Shown here: in pieces, positions 35,523 to 47,745 of the stretch
Numbering within the stretch: the stretch's first letter is position 1
Layout of the letters: each line of letters begins with the position of its first letter
NCBI GenBank assembly: GCA_964020155.1
Contig: OZ026547.1
Span: forward strand, 5,430,509-5,494,508
Direction: 5' to 3'
Source of the DNA: Chondrilla cf. caribensis
Lineage: Eukaryota > Porifera > Demospongiae > Chondrillida > Chondrillidae
DNA length: 64,000 nt
Program-made: the position numbers and the translations under genes
The notes under the pieces: generated by a model
What the model was told of the DNA's origin: nothing
The model's input: the letters and a program-made list of their open reading frames with translations, nothing else
Databases searched by the model: none

Positions 35523-36310
35523 ATGTTTGCAATTGTCCATCTGGTCTAAAAGGGGATAGAGGAACACCGGGACTGAATGGGATAAATGGAACGAAGGGTG
35601 AAAAGGGAGACCCAGGGCCACGTGGGGAGAAGGGTGAAAAGGGAGATCTAGGACTGCAAGGATCTCCAGGACCCCAAGGACTTAATGGAACAAAAGGTGA
35701 ACAAGGAGAAATAGGACAACAAGGAAATCCTGGACAGAAAGGTGAACTAGGACTAAAAGGGAACACAGGAGTGCCAGGAAATAATGGAACAAAAGGTGAA
35801 CCAGGAGAAAGAGGAGAGCAAGGTCCAAGAGGAAACAAGGGAAAGCTAGGGAAACCAGGACCACAGGGACTTAATGGAACGAAGGGAGAAAAGGGAGAAC
35901 AAGGAGTTCAAGGATATAATGGTACAAAAGGTGAAATAGGACTCCAAGGACCCCTAGGACGACAAGGACCAAAAGGCCAACACGGTGTCGGAGGAACAAA
36001 AGGAGCATCAGGGGACATAGGACCCCTAGGACCCCAAGGACCACAAGGAGCACAAGGACCCGAAGGAGCTAGAGGATCACAAGGACCAAAAGGTGACAAA
36101 GGAGACAAAGGAGACAAAGGACCACAAGCACAACGAGGATATAAAGGATCACAAGGACCAAAAGGAGATATAGGACCAAAAGGGTCACAAGGACCAAAAG
36201 GAGATGTAGGATCACAAGGACCAAAATGTGACAAAGGTGACAAAGGAGACAAAGGAGACAAAGGAGACAAAGGAGACAAAGGAGGGGAAGGAAATATAGG
36301 ACAAAAATGA
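35519..36310 (+). pseudogene. Orphan collagen exon fused to unit 7 (263-codon open frame)
   Basis: Open from an ATG at 35,519 ([12 protein letters not shown]) through an unbroken helix to GNIGQK. It begins inside the former coil end, so it has CXC and helix but no signal peptide, coil or splice acceptor. It could be translated only from an independent transcript. It is nearly identical to unit 3 downstream and unit 1 at the start. Confidence 0.7.
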
Positions 36311-37230
36311 TCAAAAGGAGATAGAGGACCCTAAGGACGCTGTGAAACCTGAACTGCCTAACAATTGAACAATAGAGACTGAGGGTTGCCGTATCTACAA
36401 CCACAGGGAATGTAATGATTATCAACAAATTTACGAACATCTAAAATTATTGAAACGAAATAGATGGAAATTACAATTAATTTTCCACTATTAGTAATGT
36501 AATTATAATCAGTTTAAGAACTGGTGAAAGCGGGCATATGATATACGTATATTATTATTATGGGTAACCTACAAGTTGCATTATGGCAACACTGCATAAT
36601 ATCCAAGATGATAAATAATCAAATAAACTGTCACAGTATCTTCAAGCCATAATTCATTGAAGTTTTTTATTAGAGATGCAACTATGCATGAAGTGCAAAT
36701 CAACTACAAGGGACATAAGAATGTCATGTAAGCATGGTGAAGTTATAATTCAAGTCAGGATAGGTCACTGTGTCTATGAGTAGTACACATGAACAGTCTA
36801 CAAATTCAGAATTTATGGCAACCAAGTACTATGCATGTTTCAGCAGTCTCCAAGGATTACTAACAAGGTATGTAATATCTTGTATCACTATTCTTAAATG
36901 GCCGCAAGTGTTTTTGAGAAAGAAATGATTCTATTCAATTCACAATAATTCAAGCCTTAACAACAAGTACTTGTACGATATATCAGTGTCTTGTCAAACA
37001 ATCAGTTGCCGTCAAGATAAACTCGTGATCAGAGTAATTATTACCAACCAGTATAATAGGATATGGTGACGAAGATAATAGGCATTGTTACACAAAAAGT
37101 ATACTTGACATTTAACACAACTATTAATAGCAAAGTACTATTAATAGAACCTACGTACATAACACACACCGACTAATTAGTAAGTGTATTTATGCTAGGT
37201 GTTAATCATGCAGCACATGTCAACTTCTAC
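36311..37230. other. Conserved 3' flank of unit 7
   Basis: Collinear with 2607-3480 and 12,608-13,510. No gene seen. Confidence 0.65.
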
Positions 37231-38645
37231 TGTATGTTAATCTGGAAGTTGGACCAATTCGTGTTCCAGATTGTTATAATGTAACAACATGTCTTCATTC
37301 ATTGATGGGTGGTGTTGTTGTAGATTCAACTTGTGGTCGTGGCATAAGATGGCTATAGTTCCTGTGCACCTGCCAGAAGTGGTTTGTACGATATACAAAT
37401 GGGGAGTATTCACTGGGTGGATCACATGTCAAGGATCGCTGTAGTACAAAGTAGCTTATATGCTGTTGTAGCTACGTGCAGAGACGTAGACCCATCAGTA
37501 ACTTGGATGGACCTTTCCCACACCACGGCAAAGGTGTAATCCTATAGGTGAGAATGGCTAGATACAGGTCTCAGAACTTGCTAAGAAGGCCTTTTTGACT
37601 GTTTTTACAGTGCACTCTGCTAATCTATTGCTTTGTGTGTATCGTGGGCTGCTTGTCACATGTGTAAATTGGTATTCCTGTGCAAACTCTCTCATTTCCA
37701 CTGGGTTGCATTGGGGCCCATTGTTGCTGACTAGGGTGACAGGGATTCCATCCCTCCAGAAAATGGCTTTAAGTGCTTTGATGATCATGGCTGATGTTGT
37801 GCTGTCAGTGAATGGACTTTGAAATAGCAAGAGAAGGAATTGACTACTAGGAGGTACGTCGCTCCATCGAACTCGAATAGGTTTGTGGTTATCTTTCCTA
37901 TAAGGGAACTAGGCAGAAGTGTTGTAAGCATAGGCTGCTTCTGCACTTGACTCACTCTAGTGTACTCAGGGCAATTTGTACCAGTTGCTCCATTTGCTGT
38001 TTGACAACAGGCGACCAGACTGCTGGTGTTATTCGTAGACTACATCGGGCGATTCCTTGCTGACTGCTGTGAGTCTTCTTCAGGGTCTCTCCCTGCAGAC
38101 TGCAGACTGAGAGGAATGAAATTTGCGGGACTCAGAGGAGTAAACTGAGTAATCTGTAGACTGAGTTCGCCCCTAACTGGCCACTATCGCTGTAGCTCCT
38201 CAGGTAACTTTGAATGTGGTCTGGCCATCCACTTTTGCAAAGTCAAGTAAGCTTTGAGCAGATGTTGTCTTGTTGTTGTTCTCTCCCGTAGTTCTAGAGG
38301 CAATCCATGGATGCAGGTAGTGAAGATACAATGGAGTCAACAAACAATTTGGTGTCTGATGCTTCTGTGCTTTCAGTGTTGCTTACTGCCGGGAGTGGTG
38401 CTCAGGAGGGAGTAATGACAGTGTGCAAAAGCTTCCCTGCAACATGATCAATAGATCAGGTGAACTTTATAAAATGGAGACAAAAACAGAGAACACGAGG
38501 TGGTAGACAATCAAGGCTGGTTGCCCTGAGCAAAGGAATCAAAGGCTTGTGGTCCGTTTCCATACATTTACCAATGATGTAGTGGGAGACTTTCTCGTAG
38601 TAATAGTGATGGTGGTGATGAAGGTGATTGAAGTAGATGTACATG
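37230..38645 (-). mobile_element. Ty3/Gypsy pol remnant, copy 5 (best integrase core)
   Basis: The minus strand at 37,558-37,830 keeps 90 open codons of integrase core, including GIPVTLVSNNGPQ and FTHVTSSPRYTQSNRLAE. One expected catalytic Asp in the SDNGPQ motif is Asn here, so the fragment is inactive. RNase H and tail fragments flank it in broken frames. Confidence 0.75.
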
Positions 38646-39570
38646 TATGGGTGAGGCTAATTCAGGAACTGCAATCAATGTCAAACATATAAAACCTTTC
38701 CTGGTATATTAATGCTGAATTTCACTTCTTAGTAATTGTCCTCTCTGGGGAAAACATCACTTAAAAATTCTGCATTCTCCAAGAAGTTCAGCTATGTTCA
38801 AAACCCAGAATGCTCCTCCAGATCTCGTTACTGTCACGAGATTCGGATTATGTAGGCACCATTATGTAATTCATGCCATGGTGTCTCTCACACATAATAA
38901 GCATAAGAAACAAATCTTTCTCAAAGAAAACATTTTAATAATAGGTGATCTATAAAGAGTAGAAGAATGTTTGCTTCCTGCTATGAATTCGTACAACTGA
39001 TTTCGTGCGTTTCAATGTTGCTGTTCATCATGCGGATTACGTGTGACTTGCCCACACAACCTGTGATTTAATTGTTTACATAACACCTTAACCACCAAAT
39101 TTAAGTGGACGGCCTCGAATCTCACGTTATACCTGTGTACAGGGTACACCAAATTTCCTCCAGCAAATGTTCACCGTGGACAAACAAACATTATGTGGAT
39201 TTGAATACATGTTTTAGAGGAAATCATTCCAAAACAAGAAAACTATACACAAACATATAAAGAGCTGAATTAGATCCTCAAATATAATGATCAAAATCAC
39301 TATGTCGATGAATACAACTGTAACTGCCAATCTAGACTGCAACACAGTGAAGTGTACACATATACAAACATCTTAACTTGCATTTCTCATGGATCAATAA
39401 TTAAAATTCGGGTCTCAAGGAATAACTAAACATAATGAGTACTATCCTCCAAAGACAAGCAATAAGAAATATTTTATTATAAAGTGTCCCCTTATTATAA
39501 GTGTATTTAGAGAACTCTTAGATTATCAGGTATCAGGTATCAGGTATCAGAATAGTCTTATTTGTAAGTG
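38646..39570. other. Spacer before unit 8
   Basis: Collinear with 4931-5800, ending in the (GGTATCA)n minisatellite (39,527-39,550). No gene seen. Confidence 0.55.
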
Positions 39571-39574
39571 CAGC

Positions 39575-39794
39575 CAGGGGTGTCACTGCATAGCAATTTT
39601 CAGAAATTCTGTCCTCTGACCCATGATTAGAACCATTTAGATTACATATAGCTGGTTAAGATTTGGTTAGTGCCCCCTTCCCCAAGTCAAAAACTTGCTT
39701 AAAACGTCTATCTTCCATTTATAAAAAGCCTGTCTCTCTAACTAACATTGGTCACACACCCGCCAGACCTGCCGGACAGGTTCTGGCACCCCTG
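39575..39794. mobile_element. hAT-like MITE upstream of collagen unit 8
   Basis: Third copy of the element at 6533-6743; ends CAGGGGTGTCA and TGGCACCCCTG. Confidence 0.6.
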
Positions 39795-40036
39795 CACACA
39801 CACATACATACAAATCAATAATATTCCACAAACCATACACACTTTATTCAACTTGTTAACAGCAAAGCAGAATTTATAAGGATTCCACACTAATCAACTT
39901 GTGGGTGGCTGGGGTTCTGATGTCATTTCCCTTATCTGTCACTATCAATAGAAAACACCAAACATACAATTATTCATTGAGCACACCTAGAAATGCAAAA
40001 TGAATATCATTAAAACTGGTCCTGTTCTCCAATGTC

Positions 40037-40042
40037 TATAAA
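40037..40042 (+). promoter_or_regulatory. TATA-like box of collagen unit 8
   Basis: TATAAA 76 bases before the ATG at 40113. Confidence 0.5.
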
Positions 40043-40112
40043 ACATCCTGTTCTGTTGTGGTTACCACAAACTAGCACTGAGAAAGTTAGAGCATCGACT
40101 GGAACTACAATT

Positions 40113-42118
40113 ATGGCTCAAAGCATTCAGGTCTTTGTACATGTGGCTCTTTTGTTTTGTGTATTGAGTACCAGTATGGGGGATATCACTAATTTGGAAA
40201 AGGCATTTTCACAACTTGAAAACAAAGTGAATGTGCAACAAGAGGAAATCAAGTCACTTCACCACTTGGTAGAACAGTTGGAGAAGAGACTAGAACCACT
40301 TGAAGAGAAAGGTGATTTCCATTGATGAGGTTCAAATACAACATGCATGTATTCCTAATCTCCCTGCCTGTTAGTCAGAACTATCCTCCTGTTGACTATA
40401 GAGTTAATGGGTTTACTTCATTGAATGTTGTCACTCTATGCCGGTGAGTGGTAAGAAAGTACACTCTAAATTCAGGAAATGTTTTAATGGAGAAACTCAT
40501 TCCTAGCATTAAAATTGTCTATATTCTTTATGAATTTAAGTTTAATGTACAGGTATAAAGTACTTGGTGCGATTATTAAAGAAGAAATTAGAACATGTGG
40601 AGCTGTCGTCCTCTTGGCAGAATAAATAAATTGTAAATTTCATCAATATTATCAAACTCAGCACTCGAAACCATTCCAAGATTCAATTCTTGACATTGGA
40701 GGCCAATAATTTATTTGGTGTCTCTTAATTGTAGATATGCGTAGATACATATCTTGCTACATACCTATACCTTCATTTGATGAAATAGAGCACATGATAT
40801 TTGTACTCCATTCCGACCTGGAGATAAGAGACAATGAGTTCATATCAATACTTCTTCTAATGACATCATATATGTACATTAATTACATGTACCTACTAAC
40901 CCTCTCATCTCCATGCTATTCAAAATTGTTCATTTGAAAATACAATTACAAATCTCTGAGACTCACAGAAAAGCAATCATTGCCAATATGGCATGGTACT
41001 GTTAGAAAATTTATCATCTGGAGAATTGTCCGATAAAGTCAAATCATGAATAAAATCTTTCTTGCATGCACTAGCTTCAGTAGACCTACAATATGTATTT
41101 CATGATTTAAATCACCATCTATTTCTAGTAATACTTTGGTTATGGCAATTTAAAATTGCGGTTCATAAGCGTCTATAGTACCTGAACCTTCAACAGCTTT
41201 AAAACACCTGAATGTATACATTATATACTGGAGAATCTGTCCCCATTGTTGCAGGGAAATATAGGGACCCATATTCTATATTGAATTCCATTATTATTGA
41301 ATACAGTATGTGCTTATCCATCTATGGATTGTTGCTACTTAGTAATATTCAGGATTTTATAGATTCATTGTTTTTAAACAGATAAACTCTTGGCAAGAAT
41401 TAGACGACAAGTTGTTTGCAATTGTACACCTGGACTAAAAGGTGCCAGAGGAACACCGGGACTGAATGGGATGAACTGAACAAAGGGTGAAAAGGGAGAG
41501 CCAGGGCCACAAGGGATCAATGGAACAAAAGGTGAACGAGGAGAAATAGGACAAAAAGGAAATGGTGGACAGAAAGGTGAACCAGGATCTCAAGGACCCC
41601 AAGGACCACAAGGAATCAATGGAACAAAAGGTGAACGAGGAGAAATGGGACAACCAGGAAATCCTGGACAGAAAGGTGAACTAGGACTGAAAGGGAACAC
41701 AGGAGTGCCAGGAATTAATGGAACAAAAGGTGATCCAGGACTCCAAGGAGTGCAAGGTCCAAGAGGAAACAAGGGAAAGCTAGGGAAACCAGGACCACAG
41801 GGACTTAATGGAACGAAGGGAGAAAAGGGAGAACGAGGAGTTCAAGGATATAATGGAACAAAAGGTGAAATAGGACTCCAAGGACCCCGAGGACAACAAG
41901 GATCAAAAGGACAACACGGAGATGGAGGAACAAAAGGAGCCACAGGGGACATAGGACCACAAGGACCACAAGGACCACAAGGATATAGAGGAACACAGGG
42001 ACCAAGAGGACACAAAGGCAACAAAGGAGACAAAGGAGACAAAGGAGACAAAGGAGACAAAGGACAAGGAGAAAAAGGATCTCAAGGACCAAAAGGAGAA
42101 AAATGTGGAATATGCTGA
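40113..42118 (+). pseudogene. Collagen-like gene, unit 8, with a nonsense codon
   Basis: Exons 40113-40311 and 41382-42118. Signal peptide (VFVHVALLFCVLSTSMG), coil, splice sites, DKLLARIRRQ and CNC are intact, but the fourth triplet of the helix reads AAC-TGA (TGA at 41,477-41,479) where other units have AAT-GGA. The predicted product is 98 aa, almost no helix. Downstream the same frame stays open to TGA at 42,116-42,118, ending EKCGIC. The lesion is therefore recent, a polymorphism, or an assembly error; otherwise the gene looks like its neighbours. Confidence 0.75.
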
Positions 42119-42503
42119 ATTCTGCAAATTTACGAACATTGGATCTAAAATTAATGAAAAGAAATTAATAATAATATTACAATTAATTTTCCATCATTAG
42201 TAATGTAATTATAATCAGTTTAAGAACTGGTGAAGGCAGGTATATGATATATATTATTATTATTGCGTATAACCTATAAGTTGCTGGTAGGGCAGCACTG
42301 CATCTATTAGTAAGTAGATAAAAGGGTAATAATAAACTGTCACAGTGTCTTAAAACCATAATTGATTGGAGTTTTCATTAGAGGTGCAACTGTGAATGCA
42401 GTGCTAACTTGATTACAAGAGACATAAGAATGTCATGCAATCATGATGATGCTATAATGTAAGTCAGGACAGGTCACTGTGACTAGTACCCCATGAACAG
42501 TCT
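42119..42503. other. Truncated 3' flank of unit 8
   Basis: The shared flank is cut off at about 42,503 inside the CCCATGAACAGTCTA block. Array homology resumes only near 59,190. Confidence 0.6.
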
Positions 42504-42530
42504 AAAAAAGAGTTTAACCGATTATACGCC

Positions 42531-42582
42531 AATGACACCAATTGGCATCAGTACCCTAAACGGCCAATGACGCCAATTGGCG
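42531..42582. repeat. Two copies of a CCAATGAC-CCAATTGG motif
   Basis: Two direct copies of CCAATGACNCCAATTGGCNTCA separated by about 14 bases, each with an internal palindrome. Role unknown. Confidence 0.7.
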
Positions 42583-42611
42583 TCAAAAAATAGGGTGCAA
42601 AAAATCCCATA

Positions 42612-42677
42612 TATCTCGGCCGAGGAAGCTTCTATCGACTCAAAACTTTCGCTGACCTTAGCTATATTACTGAACTA
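42612..42677. repeat. Left half of satellite-like repeat copy A
   Basis: Begins TATCTCGGCCGAGGAAGCTT and ends ...GAACTA. It matches 57,835-57,905, and its continuation is found only on the far side of the 15-kb insertion, at 57,730. Confidence 0.75.
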
Positions 42678-42955
42678 AACATGATCTGATGGTAACCGTT
42701 AAAATCTTTTATAACTGAAATGCAAAAAATACAGTGCGATTTGAATCATTTGTACATCAATCATATTCGTGACGCTAAATAATCATCTCCAAGGAAGTTT
42801 TGATCATATATATGTATGTGCATTTGTACTTGAACCAAACGTCATTGTTCAACTTATTGATTAGTTTTCAATATCATAATTGTGATTACAACTCATGCAG
42901 GATATTCATATCATTTTATAGAAGATTCTATGAACACAGTGGTAGCTAAATATGT

Positions 42956-44082
42956 TTATTTGTCTTTCAATTCTGAATACAGCTCCTTGAGTTTGATAAC
43001 TGTGTTCTTTTTCAGATGCTTTCCCTTGGTTAGTTCAAAACCATATAAAAGAATGGAACTTCTGGGTACCTTTTGCACCCACTCCACTCTTCTCCTCTTG
43101 TCAGAGTCACTACAGATCCGGCAGTAAGTCCAAACTGTGGAATAGGTCCCTTCCATCCACTTCAGTTCGATTTCTTCCCCAAATAGGTTGGTGGTCTCAC
43201 CAATTGCAGGCTCTGTAGGACAATCCTGGCAGTAAATGGCTACCAGTTGACCTACTTGAAGATCTGCTGTTGATGCAACAGAAGTTACAGCAGAGTTTGG
43301 TGGCTGGTAAGGTCCAATGTACATCTGCAGAAGATAAAGGCATGAATTTATGGACAATTGTACTAGTTATACTAATGTCGAATACAAATTAAATATAAGT
43401 TATACTCTTATTCTCTCCCAAATGCAAATTTGCACTCCTGTGCGGTGAAGTACAAATTTGCACTCCTGTGCGTTGAAGTACAAATTTGCACTCCTGTGTG
43501 TCAAGTGCATGCTATTTACACTTCCGTGTTGAAATGCAATTTCCGTGTAAGTTGCACTAATCCCGTTCCAATTTGAAGTGGGAGTGGAAACAAGATTACA
43601 TAGACAGCAGCAGAAAACTCTATGGTGCACGTGGGTCGCGATCGAGAAGATTACATCGTAGTACGTACATATAATACCTTCTTAACCAAGATTATTATGT
43701 TCGATCTTGTCATAAACTAAGGTAAGCGACAGGAATAAGTGTAACTTTCAATGTGAGCTGAACTTGAGATCGTGTAACGTACTAAGGTTATTACGTATAT
43801 TTTACGTTGTGAAGTGCTAAACCTCTCTAATGTCCCAGCAGCATACGTACGTAGTTACTTACTCCTAACCTTTGTAATATGTGACTTTTAACTATAGGCG
43901 GATCACCTTGGTATTTGTGTGCGCTAGCACACACGGCAAATTGAATCTGCCATGATGCTACACGTTTCAAGTCTAGCCGGGAACTGCTACCATAGACATG
44001 CGTACAATTATCACTATTAATGTCTATAAACGATTATTGATCAATTTAAGGTGTTAAAAGTACAATAGTTGCTAGTCCCTAC

Positions 44083-44122
<40 letters not shown>

Positions 44123-44172
44123 GTGTGTGACGGTGTGTGTGTGTGACGGTGTGTGTGTGTGTGTGTGTGCGT

Positions 44173-44234
<62 letters not shown>

Positions 44235-44252
44235 CGGTGTGTGTGTGACGGT

Positions 44253-44318
<66 letters not shown>

Positions 44319-47300
44319 CGGCGTGTGTGTATGTCTGCATACTAATCCAAGTAATTCGAGTACACAGTGGGTGTGGGGAGGAACCCCCACAATTTTTTTT
44401 ACCTGAATTACTTGTCCAATTTAATCTGGTGTCTGCCACAAGGCATGATCACCTCATTCTACTTTTATAATTTTACACCATGGACAATGTGGGTGTACCG
44501 TGATTGTACTCACTTGGCTTTCTATTACCCTTTCCGATGCAAAGATGTCATCTGGCATTAATGACAATGAATACCTCACAGTTGTCATTCTCTCTTCTTC
44601 AGCTTGAATTGCCCTTTGCTGAAGTATTGGGAGTTGCCACCGAGATGCAAAGTCGCCATCTATGCTGCAGAGTTGTGGTAATTGATGCTTCAAAAAGTCA
44701 TCCCACTCCATAATTGCTTCACTTGACAACCAAGGTAGCCATTTTTGGATGTCCTGTTTGAAGGCCATCAAGTCCATCTTCTCTAATGATGGCTGGCTTG
44801 CTTCAGGTATGCCATTTGGTTTGTGCTATCACATACATGTGCAAGAAATAATGAATTAAGGACATTCAAGGTTAGTTTAAAAAAATTAATTATATGTACC
44901 TTCAATAAATGCCCATGATTTTTCCAAGAGGTGTCAGACCATCTACTGCTATGTATATTTGCCTGACCTGATTCATCCCGTTCAAACTTGAAGCAGAGTG
45001 GCTCAGACTGACGATGAATTTCCTCAATGGACTCAGCAAGCCATTCCCTACTCTTGAATACTTCCTTCATTAGCACCACCTTGGGTTGAGGGCTATAACT
45101 GCCTTCAATTGTTGTGGTCAATCCTAAAAAATAAAAAGGGATAAATAATGAAAAATACGTATCAGCGCTTTCCATGATATGAAATTATGTAAAGGTGCCT
45201 GACTTTATTCATAGATGATCATATTATGGATATACGTACTTATACCGGTATGCCTTTGCAATTGAGAATGCACAAATGTACATGTTGTGGATTTTGACAT
45301 GTCATTGGATCTTGGTTTGGCAGTCTTCTCGTTGCCCAAGCAATCACTAAGTCCAGCAGAAAAGACTAGCAGTTTGCTCAGTGTGAGTGACTGTGCTTGC
45401 TACCCTTAGTGGCCGCTTTTCTGAAAAGTCGATTTTTGTCAAAAAGTTGCTAATCTGTGATCTCGAATGGTTACTCTAACTTGTAATCGTCTTCTGGCTC
45501 ATTCATAGCGTAAAAACTTTCTTCGACTTGGCTATCGTACAGATACTCTAACAACTAACTAAACTAATTTAGAGTATCTATGGTTGCAGAAAAAATTCGA
45601 ATACGTCGACCAAGCAGATTCGGGATACAAGCCATTTGTATCATGTCTATTCGGGATGTATTATCCGATTTGCCTACTCACCCTCTGGACTCGTGACAAA
45701 TCGGATACACCCCAAGTAGACATGTTACAAATAGAACATATAATATATAATATATTATATAGGCCTGATATGTATGTGCACATTTATATTTGTGTGCTTA
45801 ACTAATACCTCTTAGACTTTCTGCTCCATGCTTGGTCAAGGCACTAGATATCCTGGAAAAGAATTGGTCAATATCCTCATGGGTGTGTCCCACAGGAAGA
45901 AAATTGACCTTGACCTATAGAGTTACAAGATGAAATGTCAGTTATCTAGTATTAACAATTCACTGAAATTTGTGTAAAACTAGGTTTGATTTTGATAATA
46001 TCAAATATTTACCTTATGGAAAATCCTAGCTTCAACAAAAAGGGCACATAACGCTAGAATGTACCGGTTTTTGTTCTCCCTGTAGCAGTTGTCCAGCTGT
46101 AGATAGAGGACTTGTGCTCTAGCATTGGTATCTTGGAGTACATTCAATAAGATTGTAATTGTTAGGTTGCTGTCATGAGGGAATTGATGTAGATCTACAA
46201 AAGCATAGGCCTTCTTCCCTCCATCACACCGCGTGTGAACCAGAGCTCCTATTAACAAATTATAATATTTTAACACAAGGCATACGTATCTATTTTGTAA
46301 TATTATGCAAGCTAGGTTGTAAAATTGAAAGAAACAGGATCGACCTTTAACGCATGCATACCTTTATCTATATTACCTGTTATATGTGTCCGTAATTGCT
46401 TCAGATTTTGTACTGATTTGGAGACCTTTTGAACTTGAGGGATGTTCGTCTTAGATTGATCCATCCCATCGATGATAATACACAGATATTTTTCTGGTTG
46501 GTTGCGTGCCTTTTCTCGATGTTTATAATATTTCTTCCTCTCAGTGCTAAATACAGTTATATGCCAGCATGTATGTACTAGACACTGAATATATGTACGT
46601 ATAATATACCTACAGCCAGTAATTAAAATTTTACATTCAACTTACTATACGTGGTCCAGATGTGCTGAATATGACTCCTCTAACTCTTTTGTTCTCTCCT
46701 TATCACCAAAAACCTTTTGCCGCTGCTCTCCATAACGAACACAAATATCGCACTTGCTAAATCGACTCATCTATCAATTTAAAAGATATTCAATTTAATG
46801 AATGAATTGGTTGATTACTTTGTTGTTTTACTCAGATTTAACCAGTTGCATGTGAAGAGCTATTATAGATAACCATAATATGTGTAGAATAAACACTACA
46901 CCTGTCTGACAGTGTATATGGTATGTACGTACGTAGACTATGCTTTTGCACATATACACACACACACGTACTACATATCTCCTTACTTTATCTAAAAACT
47001 ACTTTTTGCTTATACACCTGTCATATACATGATATCCAAACACAAACCCTAAAGACATGCATATTATACTATTATAAGGCCACTGGCATGCATATATAGT
47101 ACATGAAAAATGTTTGATTGACTGAGTATCGTCATAATGAAAAATTAATATAATTCACTAGCCAATTATATCATTTACCAAACGTTTCAACAGCCGACTG
47201 CTGCCTTGGTGATTGCTGCCACTGACAAGGCAGCAGTTAGCTGGTGAAACGTTTAGTGAAAAATAGTATTGGCTAGTGGATTACATTGCGTTGAATTTCC

Positions 47301-47615
47301 ACTAGCACACATGTACCTTTGGAATTGTTATTCTTTTTAAGTCCCTGTTCCAAACTGCAACAAAATGTTGGAAAGAAATGATTTCATGTTGCCCTAATCC
47401 TTCTTCAGTCAGAGACCCTGGATTCAATAGATGAATGACAGTCCATGCACTCATGACATTAACATTTTTATAATTATCATGATAGTATCGCAGCACCACC
47501 TATCACACAGGTATATAGGTGGTGCTGTGAAGGTGATAATTAGTAAACAACGAGGTGACAATTAGTAAACAATGAAGCTATATCTAGAGCTTATACTATT
47601 AATTCTGTTCGGAAT

Positions 47616-47698
<83 letters not shown>

Positions 47699-47707
47699 TG
47701 TGTGTGT

Positions 47708-47745
<38 letters not shown>

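Noticed and set aside
43430..43510. CRISPR-like regularly spaced repeats (also 57,045-57,180 and 58,367-58,469)
   Set aside because: Direct tandem repeats without unique spacers, in animal DNA with spliced genes.
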